NCBI GenBank assembly: GCA_029255685.2
Contig: CM055312.2
Span: forward strand, 4,612,649 to 4,676,648
Direction of reading: 5' to 3'
Origin: Silene conica
Taxonomy: Eukaryota; Streptophyta; Magnoliopsida; Caryophyllales; Caryophyllaceae
DNA length: 64,000 bases
Part shown: one piece after another, positions 12,206 to 22,701 of the stretch
How positions within the stretch are numbered: position 1 is the first letter of the stretch
Layout: each line of letters begins with the position of its first letter
The notes under the pieces: generated by a model
What the model was told of the DNA's origin: nothing
The model's input: the letters and a program-made list of their open reading frames with translations, nothing else
Databases searched by the model: none
Program-made: the position numbers and the translations under genes

Positions 12206-12883
12206 GTTTTTAAAGAATTTGTCTGTTGGGCCCTGATATGGGCGTTAATATTTTCTTTTGAACTTTGGATGCCCCTGCGTGGGCTTAACTTTGTAACTTT
12301 TTGCTGCTGGTCCGGGTGGACCAGTAAAAACAATCCTGCCGCTGGTCCTGGTGGATCAGTGGAAACATTCCCGTTTTGAGCTGCCCTGAGCAGCTTTTAA
12401 TCGTATGTCCCCGTTGTATGGGGCTTTGTCTTATCTGTTGGTTTTTCTGCCGTTGTTCTGGCGTTTTTCTTTTGTACATGCATGTTTCGTTTGTGTTTTG
12501 GCCATCGCTGCTTTGGTGTGCTGGCCTGGTGTTTTGTATACCCATCCATATACTGGGGTGCCAGGCTTAACTTAGGTTCTCCTGCGATCAGTGCAGATTT
12601 CCTCTTTAGGTCAGTCCACTAGGATAGGTAAATTCTGGTCCAGAAAATAAATGATGAAAATTTTCCCTTTAAAAGGTTTTTAAAAGTTTGAAAACACACC
12701 AAGTTTTAAAATTACAAGACCTAGACTACTAGACTTAGGTAAAAAATATAAAATTATTCTGAGCTTTAGACTTAAAAACAAAAAATATGAAGGTAAGATA
12801 AAATTTCAAGCTGAACCAGAGTAAACTTTATACAGAGTAGAACCTGAGTCTAAGGGAGCTGCCCTGGTCTGGTAGAGGTACCT
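12206..12883. other. Non-coding spacer between pol and antisense ORF ends
   Basis: About 680 bp where the two convergent transcription units of the Tat element end tail to tail. It is AT-rich near 12640-12840. I see no ORF or motif I can name. It must contain both 3' ends. Confidence 0.5.
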
Positions 12884-15800
12884 TTAGATGATATACTTTT
12901 TTAGGTGAAGTATATTCCATGATCTGGGTATCATTTCCCCCTCCATTGTCATTAGCCTGTAGGCCCCATTACCAACTATGCTTTCAACCTGGTATGGGCC
13001 CTCCCAGTTATAGGCGAACTTTCCAGCTTGTCTGTTTTTGGTGTTCTGGAACACCTTTCTCAGGACCAGATCACCTACTTGCAGGGTTCTGATCCTGACA
13101 TTCTTGTTATAGCTTCGAGCCACCATCTGTTTGTATGAAGCCATCCTGACATAGGCACTGGTCCTAAGTTCATCAACAGTGTCCAGGCTGCTTTTCATTT
13201 CTACTTGGTTCTGGTCCTCAGTTATACTCCCGTATCTGTGGGTTGGGATTTTGACTTCAGAAGGGATCACAGCTTCTGCTCCGAAAACGAGGCTAAAGGG
13301 GGTCTGACCTGTTGCTACTTTTGGAGTAGTTCTGTCAGCCCACAGGACCAGAGGAAGCTCTTCTGCCCATTTCCCTCCCATCTCTTGTAGCTTCTTTTTC
13401 ATATTTTCGATAATGATCTTATTACTGGACTCAGCTTGTCCGTTGGACTGAGGATTTCTGGGAGTAGACTTTTGGAGTGATACATTCCACCCAGCACAGA
13501 ATGCTTCGGTTTTCTTCCCAATGAATTGGGAACCATTGTCACATATTATTTCTGAGGGAATGCCAAATCTGGTGAATATATTACGCTTGATAAAAGAAAT
13601 GACCTGTGCCTCGGTGGTCTGGGTGAATGACTCTGCTTCGATCCATTTAGAGAAGTAGTCAGTCATTGCCAACATGTACAACTTGTTTCCTGGTGCTCTG
13701 GGGAGAGGTCCCACAATGTCCATTCCCCACTTCATAAAGGGCCATGGGGATATGACTGGGTGCAGGGGTTCTGCTGGTTGGTGGTTGACAGGTGCATGCC
13801 TTTGACAGGCGTCACACTTCCTTGCGTATTCCTTTGCATCTTTGCGCATTGTGGGCCAGAAGTACCCCATTCTGAGAGCTCTGTTGGACAGGCTTCTTCC
13901 CCCTGCATGATTTCCACAGTCGCCACTGTGGAGGTCATGCAAGACTGTCTGTGCCTCGGTCTGGTCCAGGCATCGCAGATATGGCCCTGCCAATGACTTC
14001 CGGAACAGGATTCCATCAATCAGTAGGAACCTGGAAGCCTTCATCCTGAAGCTGCGTGCCTCTTTCTTACTGCTGGGTTGGATATCATGCTGCAACCAGT
14101 CCAGGTATGGCTTTCGCCAGTCTTGTTCTGGCTCCTGGTCTGGGTTGCTGCTGCAGATAGGTAGCTCCTCCTGGTCGGAATCTGGTCCAGGAATGGCTGG
14201 TTTGAGGACATGGGTGATTGGAATACTGGCTACGTCGGCTGGTTTGAAGGTTGAGCCTAGAGTTGCCAGTGCATCTGCCTCTGCGTTCTGCTCTCTGGGT
14301 ACTTGCTGGATGCAGAATTCCACGAATCTGCCGATTAACTCCTTTGCTACGCACAAGTATGCTGCCATTGTGGGGTCTCTTGCTTCGTATGTCCCATTGA
14401 CATGATTCACAATTAGTTGTGAATCACTATATATATTAACATGGTTGATTCCCATGTCCAAGGCTAGTTGCAGTCCCAGGACTAGGGCTTCATACTCAGC
14501 CACATTATTTGTGGTCTTGAACTCACATCGGACTGCTTGGGTGATTAGATCCCCTTCTGGTGATCGGAGGATCAACCCAACTCCAGACCCTCTGGCGTTT
14601 GAAGCTCCATCTACTCGTAACTCCCAGGTGCCTGGTTTGGCACCCTGGTGTAGGTGCAGGATTTCCTGCTCTGCTTGGGTCTGGAGTGCTGGGCTGAAAT
14701 CAGAGACGAAGTCTGCGAGGGCTTGTGACTTTATGGCTGTGCGTGGTTCAAACTGGAGGTCATACCCACTGAGGTGCACCGACCACTTAGCCATTCGTCC
14801 TGATAATTCTGGCTTTCTCATAACCGTTTTGAGTGGGTGATTGGTAACCACTGAGATGGTATGAGATTCGAAGTATGGACGCAGCTTATAGGATGTTGTG
14901 ACCAATGCCAATACTAGTTTCTCTAGTGAGGTATACCTTGCTTCTGCTGGTAGTAATGACTTGCTGACGTAGTACACCGGGTGCTGAGCCCCTTCGTGCT
15001 GTCGAACCAGAACTGCGCTTACTGCTGCTTCGGTTACTGAGAGGTACAGGAGCAGGACCTCCCCCTGCTCTGGCTTGGATAGCAGGGGTGGGCTGCTCAG
15101 GTACTGCTTTAGTTCCTGGAATGCCTTTTCGTGCTCTGGTGTCCAATCAAACTTCTGGCTTTTTCTAAGAATATCATAGAATAATCTGCACCGGTCTGAG
15201 GATCTGGAGATAAACCTGCTCAGGGCTGCTACTCTTCCCGTCAGACGCTGCACATCTTTTGGCTTCTGGGGTGATTCCAGCTGCAGAACTACTTTGATCT
15301 GTTCTGTGCTGGCTTCTATCCCCCTCTGTGTTACCATATACCCCAGGAATTTCCCACTAGAAACTCCGAAGGTACACTTAGCTGGATTTAACTTCATCTT
15401 GTACTTCCGGAGGGTGTTGAATGTTTCCTCCAGGTGTTGAGTGTGGTCTGTTGATTGCTTGGATTTGACCACCATATCATCTATGTAGACTTCCATATTA
15501 CGCCCTATCTGGTCTTTGAACATCATATTGACGAGCCGCTGGTATGTAGAACCAGCATTCTTGAGGCCGAAGGGCATTACGTTGTAGCAGTAGATGCCTC
15601 TTTCGGACCTGAATGCTGTCTTTTCCTGGTCTGCCGGGTCCATTTTGATCTGGTTATACCCGCTCCAGGCATCTAGGAAAGTCAACATTTCGTGGCCTGC
15701 AGTGGCGTCTACCATGGCATCTATGTGTGGCAAGGGGAATGGGTCCTTGGGGCAGGCCTTATTCAGGTCTGTAAAATCCACGCAGACCCTCCACTTGCCA

Positions 15801-16198
15801 TTCTTTTTCGGTACCACCACTACATTAGATAGCCACTCCGGATACCTGACTTCCCTGATCTTTCCTGCCTCCAGAAGGTTGTCCACCTCCTGGTTTATGA
15901 TCTGATGTCTTTCTGCTGCGAACTTCCTGCGCCTCTGTTGTACTGGTCTGAATCCTGGATCTATGCTGAGCTTGTGCGTTATGATTTCTGGGTCTATGCC
16001 AATCATGTCCTTGTGGGACCAGGCAAAGCAGTCCATGTTCCTTCGGAGCAGCTGGAGGAGCTGCCGGCGCAGATCTCCAGAGCACTCTGAGCCCACGAAC
16101 ACGGTCCTTTCTGGGTGCTGCTCATCCAGGTGGACCTCATCGATTTCTGCCTGCTGGGGCTCGATGTATTCCTCCTGGACGTGCAGTTGCTGTAGTTG
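12884..16198 (-). CDS. Tat element polymerase: RT, RNase H, archaeal-type RNase H, integrase
   Basis: An uninterrupted frame of about 1104 codons, in frame with protease and separated from it only by UAG at 16201-16199. Order: reverse transcriptase with VPKKNGKWRVCVDFTDLNKA, FRSERGIYCYNVMPFGLKNA and the catalytic VYIDDMVVKSK. Next comes a first RNase H whose usual catalytic Asp region reads LYLSVTEAAVSAVL and looks degenerate. A second RNase H follows with ELRVDGASNARGSGVGL, NVAEYEAL and IYSDSQLIV. Integrase has a CDACQRH zinc arm, then WGMDIVGPLP, IICDNGSQF and NGQAESSNK as the D,D,E core. No chromodomain follows. These enzymes copy and insert the element. The frame itself looks intact. Confidence 0.93.
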   Translation of the reverse strand, partial: QLQQLHVQEEYIEPQQAEIDEVHLDEQHPERTVFVGSECSGDLRRQLLQLLRRNMDCFAWSHKDMIGIDPEIITHKLSIDPGFRPVQQRRRKFAAERHQIINQEVDNLLEAGKIREVRYPEWLSNVVVVPKKNGKWRVCVDFTDLNKACPKDPFPLPHIDAMVDATAGHEMLTFLDAWSGYNQIKMDPADQEKTAFRSERGIYCYNVMPFGLKNAGSTYQRLVNMMFKDQIGRNMEVYIDDMVVKSKQSTDHTQHLEETFNTLRKYKMKLNPAKCTFGVSSGKFLGYMVTQRGIEASTEQIKVVLQLESPQKPKDVQRLTGRVAALSRFISRSSDRCRLFYDILRKSQKFDWTPEHEKAFQELKQYLSSPPLLSKPEQGEVLLLYLSVTEAAVSAVLVRQHEGAQHPVYYVSKSLLPAEARYTSLEKLVLALVTTSYKLRPYFESHTISVVTNHPLKTVMRKPELSGRMAKWSVHLSGYDLQFEPRTAIKSQALADFVSDFSPALQTQAEQEILHLHQGAKPGTWELRVDGASNARGSGVGLILRSPEGDLITQAVRCEFKTTNNVAEYEALVLGLQLALDMGINHVNIYSDSQLIVNHVNGTYEARDPTMAAYLCVAKELIGRFVEFCIQQVPREQNAEADALATLGSTFKPADVASIPITHVLKPAIPGPDSDQEELPICSSNPDQEPEQDWRKPYLDWLQHDIQPSSKKEARSFRMKASRFLLIDGILFRKSLAGPYLRCLDQTEAQTVLHDLHSGDCGNHAGGRSLSNRALRMGYFWPTMRKDAKEYARKCDACQRHAPVNHQPAEPLHPVISPWPFMKWGMDIVGPLPRAPGNKLYMLAMTDYFSKWIEAESFTQTTEAQVISFIKRNIFTRFGIPSEIICDNGSQFIGKKTEAFCAGWNVSLQKSTPRNPQSNGQAESSNKIIIENMKKKLQEMGGKWAEELPLVLWADRTTPKVATGQTPFSLVFGAEAVIPSEVKIPTHRYGSITEDQNQVEMKSSLDTVDELRTSAYVRMASYKQMVARSYNKNVRIRTLQVGDLVLRKVFQNTKNRQAGKFAYNWEGPYQVESIVGNGAYRLMTMEGEMIPRSWNILHLKKYII

Positions 16199-16924
16199 CT
16201 ATGCTCTGGCAGCTGGTGGTTTGGTGGTCCTTTTGAGGGCTACTTTGTAACAATCCCTGGCCTCCTCCTGGTCTCCCCGTATCTCCTGAACTCCCCACGG
16301 GGTAGGAAACTTCAGGCACTGGTGATACGTTGACGGGATTGCTCGCATTTCGTGGATCCAGGGCCTGCCAAGAATAACATTGTAAGTAGATGGACCATCA
16401 ATAACTAAGTACCTTACCTGTTTGTTCAGCCCTCCGGCGTAGGTGGGGATGGTGATCTCCCCCAGGGTATGCGCCATTTCCCCGCTGAATCCGACCAGGG
16501 GAATAGCTTTCTTTGTCAGGTCCTTCTCGTCAAATCCCATGCTCTTTAGTGCTTCCAACATTAGCAGGTTGACGGAGCTGCCTGTGTCTATCATGACCTT
16601 CCTGACCTCACAATTTCCAATGTTCAATGTGATAATCAGGGCATCATGATGCTGCTCTGGTACAGCTTCTGCGTCTGTTTCGTCGAAGGTCACTGTTGGG
16701 AGGTCCTGCCTTGCTATTCTGCATGATGACTCTGGCTTGTCTCCCTTTGCTGCAGTTACACGTCTTTTGGCTGCTGAGTAGGTGAGCCCACACAGCTCTG
16801 ATCCTCCAGTAATGACATTGACAATCCTATTGCAGGGGGGAGCTGGTGAAGGCTGCACCTGGCTGGCTGCGTTGACTCTGGTGGACTTCTCTGGGAGCAG
16901 ATGGTCCAAGTTGCCTCGGTCATA
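16199..16924 (-). CDS. Tat element aspartic protease region
   Basis: This lies in the same frame as gag, just after a UAG at 16927-16925, and ends at a second UAG at 16201-16199. The protease motif [18 protein letters not shown] carries the catalytic DTGS. The expected second part, [15 protein letters not shown], follows. It would cleave the gag-pol polyprotein. Because no independent start is evident, expression needs readthrough of the first UAG, or this copy carries a nonsense mutation there. Confidence 0.85.
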   Translation of the reverse strand, partial: YDRGNLDHLLPEKSTRVNAASQVQPSPAPPCNRIVNVITGGSELCGLTYSAAKRRVTAAKGDKPESSCRIARQDLPTVTFDETDAEAVPEQHHDALIITLNIGNCEVRKVMIDTGSSVNLLMLEALKSMGFDEKDLTKKAIPLVGFSGEMAHTLGEITIPTYAGGLNKQVRYLVIDGPSTYNVILGRPWIHEMRAIPSTYHQCLKFPTPWGVQEIRGDQEEARDCYKVALKRTTKPPAARA

Positions 16925-18856
16925 CTAGAATCGGACCTCCTTTCTGAGGGTGTAACATTCGTCCGTGGTATGACCTATGTCATCATGGAATTCACATTTT
17001 TTACTAGCATCACGGCGGTCGTTGAGCCGCTCCTCTCTCTTCTTTGGCCATCTGACTCCTTTGAGCTCTTTCAAGGCCTTTAGCAAGCCAGCCATTCCAG
17101 TGGTAAAACCATACTCGCTGACCTTCGGAGGCGGATCTGCATCGTTTTTCCCACCGGTGCTCTCGGATACTTTGCTCACTGGCTTGCTGTAGGGCTTTGA
17201 TCTTTCGTTCCTTTTTTCTACTGGTGCTTTCCTAGACACAGGTTCTGTGTCGTAGGTACTTCTTCTGGAGGCAGCGTCTTCTTCCAGCCTCATGGCTGCA
17301 ACTGCCTGGGCCTGTACATCAGCAAAGGCAGTGCATGGGTGCATTGTCAATTGCTTGTACAGGTCCGAATCGTGATGTAACCCCCTGCGGAAGGCTTCAA
17401 TGGCAGTAGGCACATCACAATGCGGGATGGCAACCTTTTCTTTATTGAACCTGGTGAGGTAATCTCGAGTGGTTTCCTCGAATCCTTGGACAATTCTGTA
17501 TAGATCGCTGGTCTGCTTCTCTGGTTTCATGCTGCTAGCAAACTGCTGATTAAAGGCATTAACCAGATCTGCAAAGGAGGAGATGCTGCGATTGGGCAAT
17601 CCCACAAACCAGTGCAGGGCTGCTCCGGATAGGGTTGACCCGAATCCTTTGCACATGCAAGCCTCCTTAAGTGCTCCGGTTGCGGTTACCACCATCATTT
17701 TCTGCTTATACTGATTTATATGGTCCAGGGGGTCGGCCGTACCATCATATAGTGTCATGGTTGGTGGCACAAACCCCTTGGGTACATTGATCAGGGCAAT
17801 GTTGTCGATGAATTGTGAATCTGCATAGCTGTCCTGGGAAGCTTTCTCCATTGGCCTTGGCATACCAGGTATCTTGGTGATCATGTCTTTCAATTCCTGG
17901 TAGCGCTGGTCTGAGAGACTGCCTGCTCCAGGGGATGGATTGACTGGCGGAGGGAAGAAGCCTGGAGGGGCTCCTCCCCAGGGCCCTGAGGTCGGATTGA
18001 TTGGTGGAGGGAAGAAGCCTGGAGGGGCTCCTCCCCAAGGTCCTGCGGCTGGTTGATTGGCTGCCACGAATGAACTGAAGCCTGGTCCTGGATGCCAACC
18101 AACTGCTGACTGTGCTGGTGCTCCTCCCTGCCATCCTCCGGTGCTGGACTGGCTCACAGGCGCTGCTCCTACGGAGGTCTCTGGCGTTCGTCCGATGGTG
18201 GGTTGTGGAGGGGTACCTGAAAAAATCAAAGGATCAGTCCCAGGAGGAAAACAAGGTGTGGGATTACCTGCAGGCTGAACTGGTCTGGACTGCGGTGCTC
18301 CAAACGCAGATGAGTCCAGATCCAGTATCTCTGGGTCACTGCTCGGGGTGGTGACACCTAGATCCAGCCTGGTGACGATCTCCTGGGGAATTGGCCGGTT
18401 CAACCCTGCTCTCCCGAAGGGGTTGAAGGTCTGGCCAGGTCCTGGCTGCAACATTCTAAACGGCTGCTCTGGACGTGCGACTGCGGCGATCTGCTCTCTC
18501 AGGTTCAGGTTGTCCTTCTTCAGTCCCTCTATGGCTTCCTGCAGAGCACTCATTCCCTGGACCACCATCTGCAGTGGATCTGTTCGGGGAACCTGCGGCT
18601 GCTGGCCTGCTCCAGGTATCTGGGCTTCTCCACTCCTGCTAGGGCTGCTCTCTCTGCTCTGCCTTGGAGAAGCAGACACAGGGGGTGATCTGGGAACCTG
18701 AGGAGGTTTGCTGGATGGGACCACAACCCTTGGGGTAGTGGTCTGACTTACGACCAGGGGTGGTCCTGCGAGACCAACGGGCACAGTAGGGCTGGTCCCA
18801 CTGGACTGGGCTGGCATGCTCTGAGAACTGGAAGGGTTGGCTTTGGTCCCAGACAT
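16925..18856 (-). CDS. Tat element gag
   Basis: 643 residues from ATG at 18856. The first ~330 residues are Pro/Ser/Gly-rich with a tandem duplication of GPWGGAPPGFFPPP. The capsid-like domain follows (about 370-520, with TLYDGTADPLDHINQYKQKM, GAALHWFVGLPNRSI and ETTRDYLTRFNKEK). Near the end CEFHDDIGHTTDEC is a zinc-knuckle-like motif. Gag forms the cytoplasmic particle and binds RNA. The protein stops at VRF followed by UAG, and conserved-looking sequence ([10 protein letters not shown]) continues in frame after it. Confidence 0.9.
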   Translation of the reverse strand: MSGTKANPSSSQSMPAQSSGTSPTVPVGLAGPPLVVSQTTTPRVVVPSSKPPQVPRSPPVSASPRQSRESSPSRSGEAQIPGAGQQPQVPRTDPLQMVVQGMSALQEAIEGLKKDNLNLREQIAAVARPEQPFRMLQPGPGQTFNPFGRAGLNRPIPQEIVTRLDLGVTTPSSDPEILDLDSSAFGAPQSRPVQPAGNPTPCFPPGTDPLIFSGTPPQPTIGRTPETSVGAAPVSQSSTGGWQGGAPAQSAVGWHPGPGFSSFVAANQPAAGPWGGAPPGFFPPPINPTSGPWGGAPPGFFPPPVNPSPGAGSLSDQRYQELKDMITKIPGMPRPMEKASQDSYADSQFIDNIALINVPKGFVPPTMTLYDGTADPLDHINQYKQKMMVVTATGALKEACMCKGFGSTLSGAALHWFVGLPNRSISSFADLVNAFNQQFASSMKPEKQTSDLYRIVQGFEETTRDYLTRFNKEKVAIPHCDVPTAIEAFRRGLHHDSDLYKQLTMHPCTAFADVQAQAVAAMRLEEDAASRRSTYDTEPVSRKAPVEKRNERSKPYSKPVSKVSESTGGKNDADPPPKVSEYGFTTGMAGLLKALKELKGVRWPKKREERLNDRRDASKKCEFHDDIGHTTDECYTLRKEVRF

Positions 18857-18903
18857 GCTTGTTGTGGCGAGATAACGATTTTAAATATTGGAATGCGCAC
18901 TAT

Positions 18904-18923
18904 GCCCCACGGTGGGCGCCAAA
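18904..18923 (-). other. Primer-binding site of the Tat retrotransposon
   Basis: Read on the minus strand, the bases next to the LTR are TTTGGCGCCCACCGTGGGGC. A TGG start right after the LTR CA end is expected for tRNA 3'-CCA priming. The tRNA species cannot be assigned without a search. Confidence 0.75.
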
Positions 18924-18924
18924 T

Positions 18925-19453
18925 TGTTTTGGTAAAATTTCTACCGAATTGAATTTTAGTGTTGCGGGTCAAAGTACCAACCAATATACTGATGTTACGT
19001 AGAAAACAAATATGCAAAACGAGAGAAATAGGAAATGACACAAGAGATTTTTGGTGACGCGGAAAAACCCAATGAGGGAAACAACCGCGGGGGGAACGGA
19101 ATCCCACCAATATTCTACTATGATCGAGGGAACTTTACTGTTGAGATGATTACAAGTGTTTGCGTGAGTATTAGATTTACAACGTACGAACTAGATAATA
19201 AAATGCCCTAGCTTCCTTTTTATAGTTGTGGATTTGAGCTTAACCAACTCAGTTTCTGGCGCTAGAAGGTGGGAGGGAATATAGGGGAATATCCTCTTAG
19301 GGTTTTGACCCATTCCCTTCCTTCAACAGCTCTCTTTCTGCTCTGGTCTGCGTCTGGTCTGCGTCTAATTTGCCTCTGTATCTGCTTCTGTAATGGGCTG
19401 CGTATTTATTCATCACTGGGCCTAGTAGCGGGATGTGAATTTTGGGCTAAACA
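18925..19453 (-). repeat. 5' LTR (element orientation) of the Tat retrotransposon, 529 bp
   Basis: Direct repeat of 9199-9727, adjoining the primer-binding site on its left and the LINE on its right. In element orientation it would carry the promoter for gag-pol. I did not identify a convincing TATA box on that strand. Confidence 0.95.
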
Positions 19454-22400
19454 GGAATCATGGAAACAAAAGGCAAAAATTAAATGGTTAGTGGATGGTG
19501 ACGCTTGTACTAAATTCTTCTTCAACTGGGTTCGGGGACGTGCTGGGAGAAACTTCTTACATGGTGTTAAGAATCATGAAGGGGATTGGGTCTTCGGTGC
19601 GGACGCGGTGGGAAAGGTGTTTCAAAAGATGTTCGAGGAAATCTTCAATGTCTCTCAAAATGGTGCGGACATTCCGAGGTGGGAGGCCTCTAATCAAGCG
19701 GTTTGCTATCTTAAGAATCGTCTATCGGAGGATGAATCGGATAGACTTTCACGACCTTTCACCGCTAAGGAGGTAAAAAGAGCGGTTTTTCAAATGGGCC
19801 CTTATAAATCCCCTGGACCGGATGGTATTCCTGCGATCGTTTTCCAGAAATTCTGGGGCCTCATTAAAAAAGATGTGACTGGTGCCATTTTGTCAGTTCT
19901 TAACTCTGGAAGAGTATTGCGAGAATTGAACAAAACTTTTATTACTCTCATCCCTAAAGTGGAGAATCCGGAATCTACTTCGGATTACCGCCCGATTAGC
20001 CTATGTAACGTCGTCATGAGGATTATAACTAAATGCATTGCTAATCGGATGGGAAAAGTTATGGGAAATATAGTTAGTGAATCTCAGGGGGCTTTTATCA
20101 GAGGTCAAAACATCAGCGACAATAACATCCTATTGGCTCATGAGCTTATCCATAAGGTCAATCAACATAAAAGGGGTCGATATGGGCTCTGCGTTTTCAA
20201 AGCTGATATGAGTAAAGCTTACGATATGATAAGGTGAGATTTCCTGGAGACTGTTTTGAGCAAGTTTGGCTTTCCAGTGAATTTTCGATCACTTATTAAG
20301 ACATGTGTCACGTCAGTCTCGTATGAAATTCTGATCAACGGAGTTCCACAGAAACTTTTTGCTCCTAAATGTGGCCTGCGACAGGGGGTTCCTTTATCCC
20401 CGTTCTTATTCATCTTGTGTTCGGAAGTGCTTACTGGGATGCTCCAGGCATGTCAGCAGGAAGGAGAGCTAAAGGGTTTACGTATGTGTAGGGGGGCTGA
20501 ACCCATTCCAAGTCTCCTCTTTGCTGATGATTCTGTTTTCTTCTTCGAGAACAAGCCGGAGGCGGCGAGATGTTTAAAGAATTGTCTGGACAAATATTGT
20601 TTCGCTTCTGGACAGAGACTTAATGAAGGTAAATCAGGTATTATCTTTAGCCCTAATACCACCTTGAATGTCATACAGAACACCTTGTGGATTCTCCGGG
20701 TTAGAAACTCAAATGGGTTCGGAAAATATCTGGGATTGCCCATGGAATTCCAACAAGAAAAACGGGGCATCTTTCAATCGGTAATCGAATATATCTCGAA
20801 GCGGATCTCTTCATGGAATGACATTTTCCTATCACCAGCGGGTAGACTGTCTCTAATATCATCTGTCCTGTCGAATCTCTCCAATTACTTTCTATCGGTG
20901 TTCAAAATTCCGGTAAGTGTGGCTAAGAAGATGAACTCTCTTTTGTCACAATTTTGGTGGGCTGGATGTAAGATGAATCGGAAGATCCACTGGTGTAGTA
21001 ACCGGTTCTTAAGCCTTACGAAAAATGAAGGGAGTCTTGGTATTCGGGATGTGGGTTGCCTAAATAGAGCTCTCATTGCAAAAAATGGTTGGAGAATCCT
21101 TTCTGGTGAGAATTCCCTTTTGGTCGAAGTTTTAGAATGAAATTCTATTGTACCGACTTTGTGAATTCGGATTTTTTGCCCCGTAAGGGACAAGCTTTGT
21201 CTTGGGGGGCTCGGAGTGTCCTGGAAGGTATTGAGGCTATCAGACCCAGATTAGCTTGGAAACCTGGGCTACAGTCCTCCTTAAATTTTTGGTCTAATAA
21301 ATGGGTGAATGGTGAATCCCCGGAACCGAATCCTGATATCCTTGGGATTGAGTTTACCCATTGTGGTTCATTTCAGATTAAACATCTCATAAATGATCAA
21401 AACCAGTGGATTGAACCCACTATTCGTTTCTTGTTTGATAATTCGTGGGTTAATCGTATATTGGCCATGCCAATTTGTCTGTCGGAGGAGCATGATACTG
21501 TGTACTGTCCGTTCAACAAGCATGGCCAGTACACGGTTAAGAGCGGATATGGGATCTTCTATGAGGAGATGATCGCTAGCAAATTTACGGATCGAGACAA
21601 AAACCGGATGGGACCTCTTGGTAAACGCTTCTGCAGACGAACTCTTTGGTCCCTGCCCATTTCTCATCAGTTAAAAATTTTTGTCTGAAAGATTATTTCT
21701 AGCACTCTCCCGGTGGGGGAAGAATTCGCTAAGCGAGGACTGGGAAGAAATGCAGGTTGCCCCTTTTGTGTGGGTCATCAGGATCATGAGGAATCTTTGG
21801 CTCACCTTTTCCGGGATTGTGACTTTGCTGCTCGAATCTGGGCGGGATCTCCCTTGGGAATTCGGATTGGTGGTTCCCCTCATATAAATGGTGCTGACTG
21901 GATCATGGGGTGGATTGAATACCTCATGAAGGTTTTAAAGGATGAGGAGGGTACTAGATTGTTTGTGGTGATCTTGTGGCAACTTTGGAAAACCAGAAAC
22001 GCGCGGGTTTTTAACAGAGGTGATATCCCAATTGAGATTTTCTTTAATCAGATCAGAAAGGACGCAGTTGACCTAAAACTTGCGGAGTTGAAAAAATCAT
22101 CCACTCTTTCTAGCACAAATGACACTTCCCTTGAATATGGAGATCCTGAAAGAGACACTTCCCTGTTGTTACGTGAAGGTTTCCCGCTCCATATTATCAA
22201 CCCTGAGGCCTCGTGTGTGGGCCATCACGCGAAGGTGGATGCAAGCTGGAAGGTCAATCTGGAGGCGGCAATTGGCTGCGTCATCTACGATCCAGCAGGA
22301 AATAACAGCCAGAAACTTAAAAGAAGGTGCAAAGCTGAATCGGCGCTTCAAGCGGAAGCTCTGGGGGTTAAAGAGGTTCTTGAATGGGCCAGAAACGCCA

Positions 22401-22603
22401 AGATTCTCCATCTCAGAATCTCTTCGGACTGTTTAGAACTGATCTTATCTTTCGCAGGTTTAACCAAGACCAATCGTCACATACATGGAGTTATTGAAGA
22501 CTGCAAAATTCTCTTCTCTTCTTTCCATTGTCTTAGTTTATCTTTTATTCCTAGATCTCTTAATGTTTTAGCTCATAGTTTGGCTCAAGAGGCCATGTTG
22601 TAA
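19454..22603 (+). pseudogene. LINE ORF2, 3' part: reverse transcriptase, zf-RVT and RNase H
   Basis: Resumes after the nested element (the first five bases are the duplicated target). Reverse transcriptase hallmarks are YKSPGPDGIPAIVFQKFW, DYRPISLCNV, GLRQGVPLSPFLFILCSEVL and the catalytic LLFADDSVFFF near 20516-20548. After the RT come a zf-RVT region (YTVKSGYGIFYEEM ... CPFCVGHQDHEESLAHLFRDC) and a C-terminal RNase H with KVDASWK, ESALQAEALG and ISSDCLELI. Two in-frame TGA codons (20235-20237 after KAYDMIR, and 21686-21688 after LKIFV) lie where relatives normally have Trp, and a frame change occurs near 21130. The element therefore encodes no intact enzyme. Confidence 0.88.
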
Positions 22604-22701
22604 TCTTCCTTACCAATTGTCAAAAAAAAAAAAAAAAATTGAGAATAATCTTAGCTATTACATCATTTAGCTTGCACTACTCTCGGTCCTTATTTAACCT
22701 G

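Larger units (their letters stand above)
9199..19453 (-). mobile_element. Tat-lineage Ty3/gypsy LTR retrotransposon, 10,255 bp, complete
   Basis: The element runs from 9199 to 19453 with TG...CA ends and a 5-bp duplication GGAAT at 9194-9198 and 19454-19458. In element order (minus strand) it has LTR, PBS, gag, protease, RT, a degenerate RNase H, a second archaeal-type RNase H, integrase, a non-coding spacer, an ORF on the opposite strand, polypurine tract and LTR. The second RNase H and the antisense ORF between pol and the 3' LTR are hallmarks of the Tat group. Integrase lacks a chromodomain. LTRs of equal length with no difference I could find by eye mean a very recent insertion. Confidence 0.93.
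5656..22636 (+). mobile_element. Plant L1-type LINE with RNase H, split by a nested LTR element
   Basis: A non-LTR retrotransposon with ORF1 (DUF4283 and zinc knuckle), ORF2 (endonuclease, reverse transcriptase, zf-RVT, RNase H) and a 3' run of about 17 A. The insertion is flanked by AATTGAGAATAAT at 5643-5655 and 22637-22649, a 13-bp target duplication (the first two A residues are ambiguous with the A tail). Excluding the 10.26 kb nested element and its extra TSD copy, the LINE is about 6.7 kb. It starts abruptly with coding sequence right after the target duplication, so it is 5'-truncated. Frameshifts and nonsense codons show it is dead. Confidence 0.9.
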
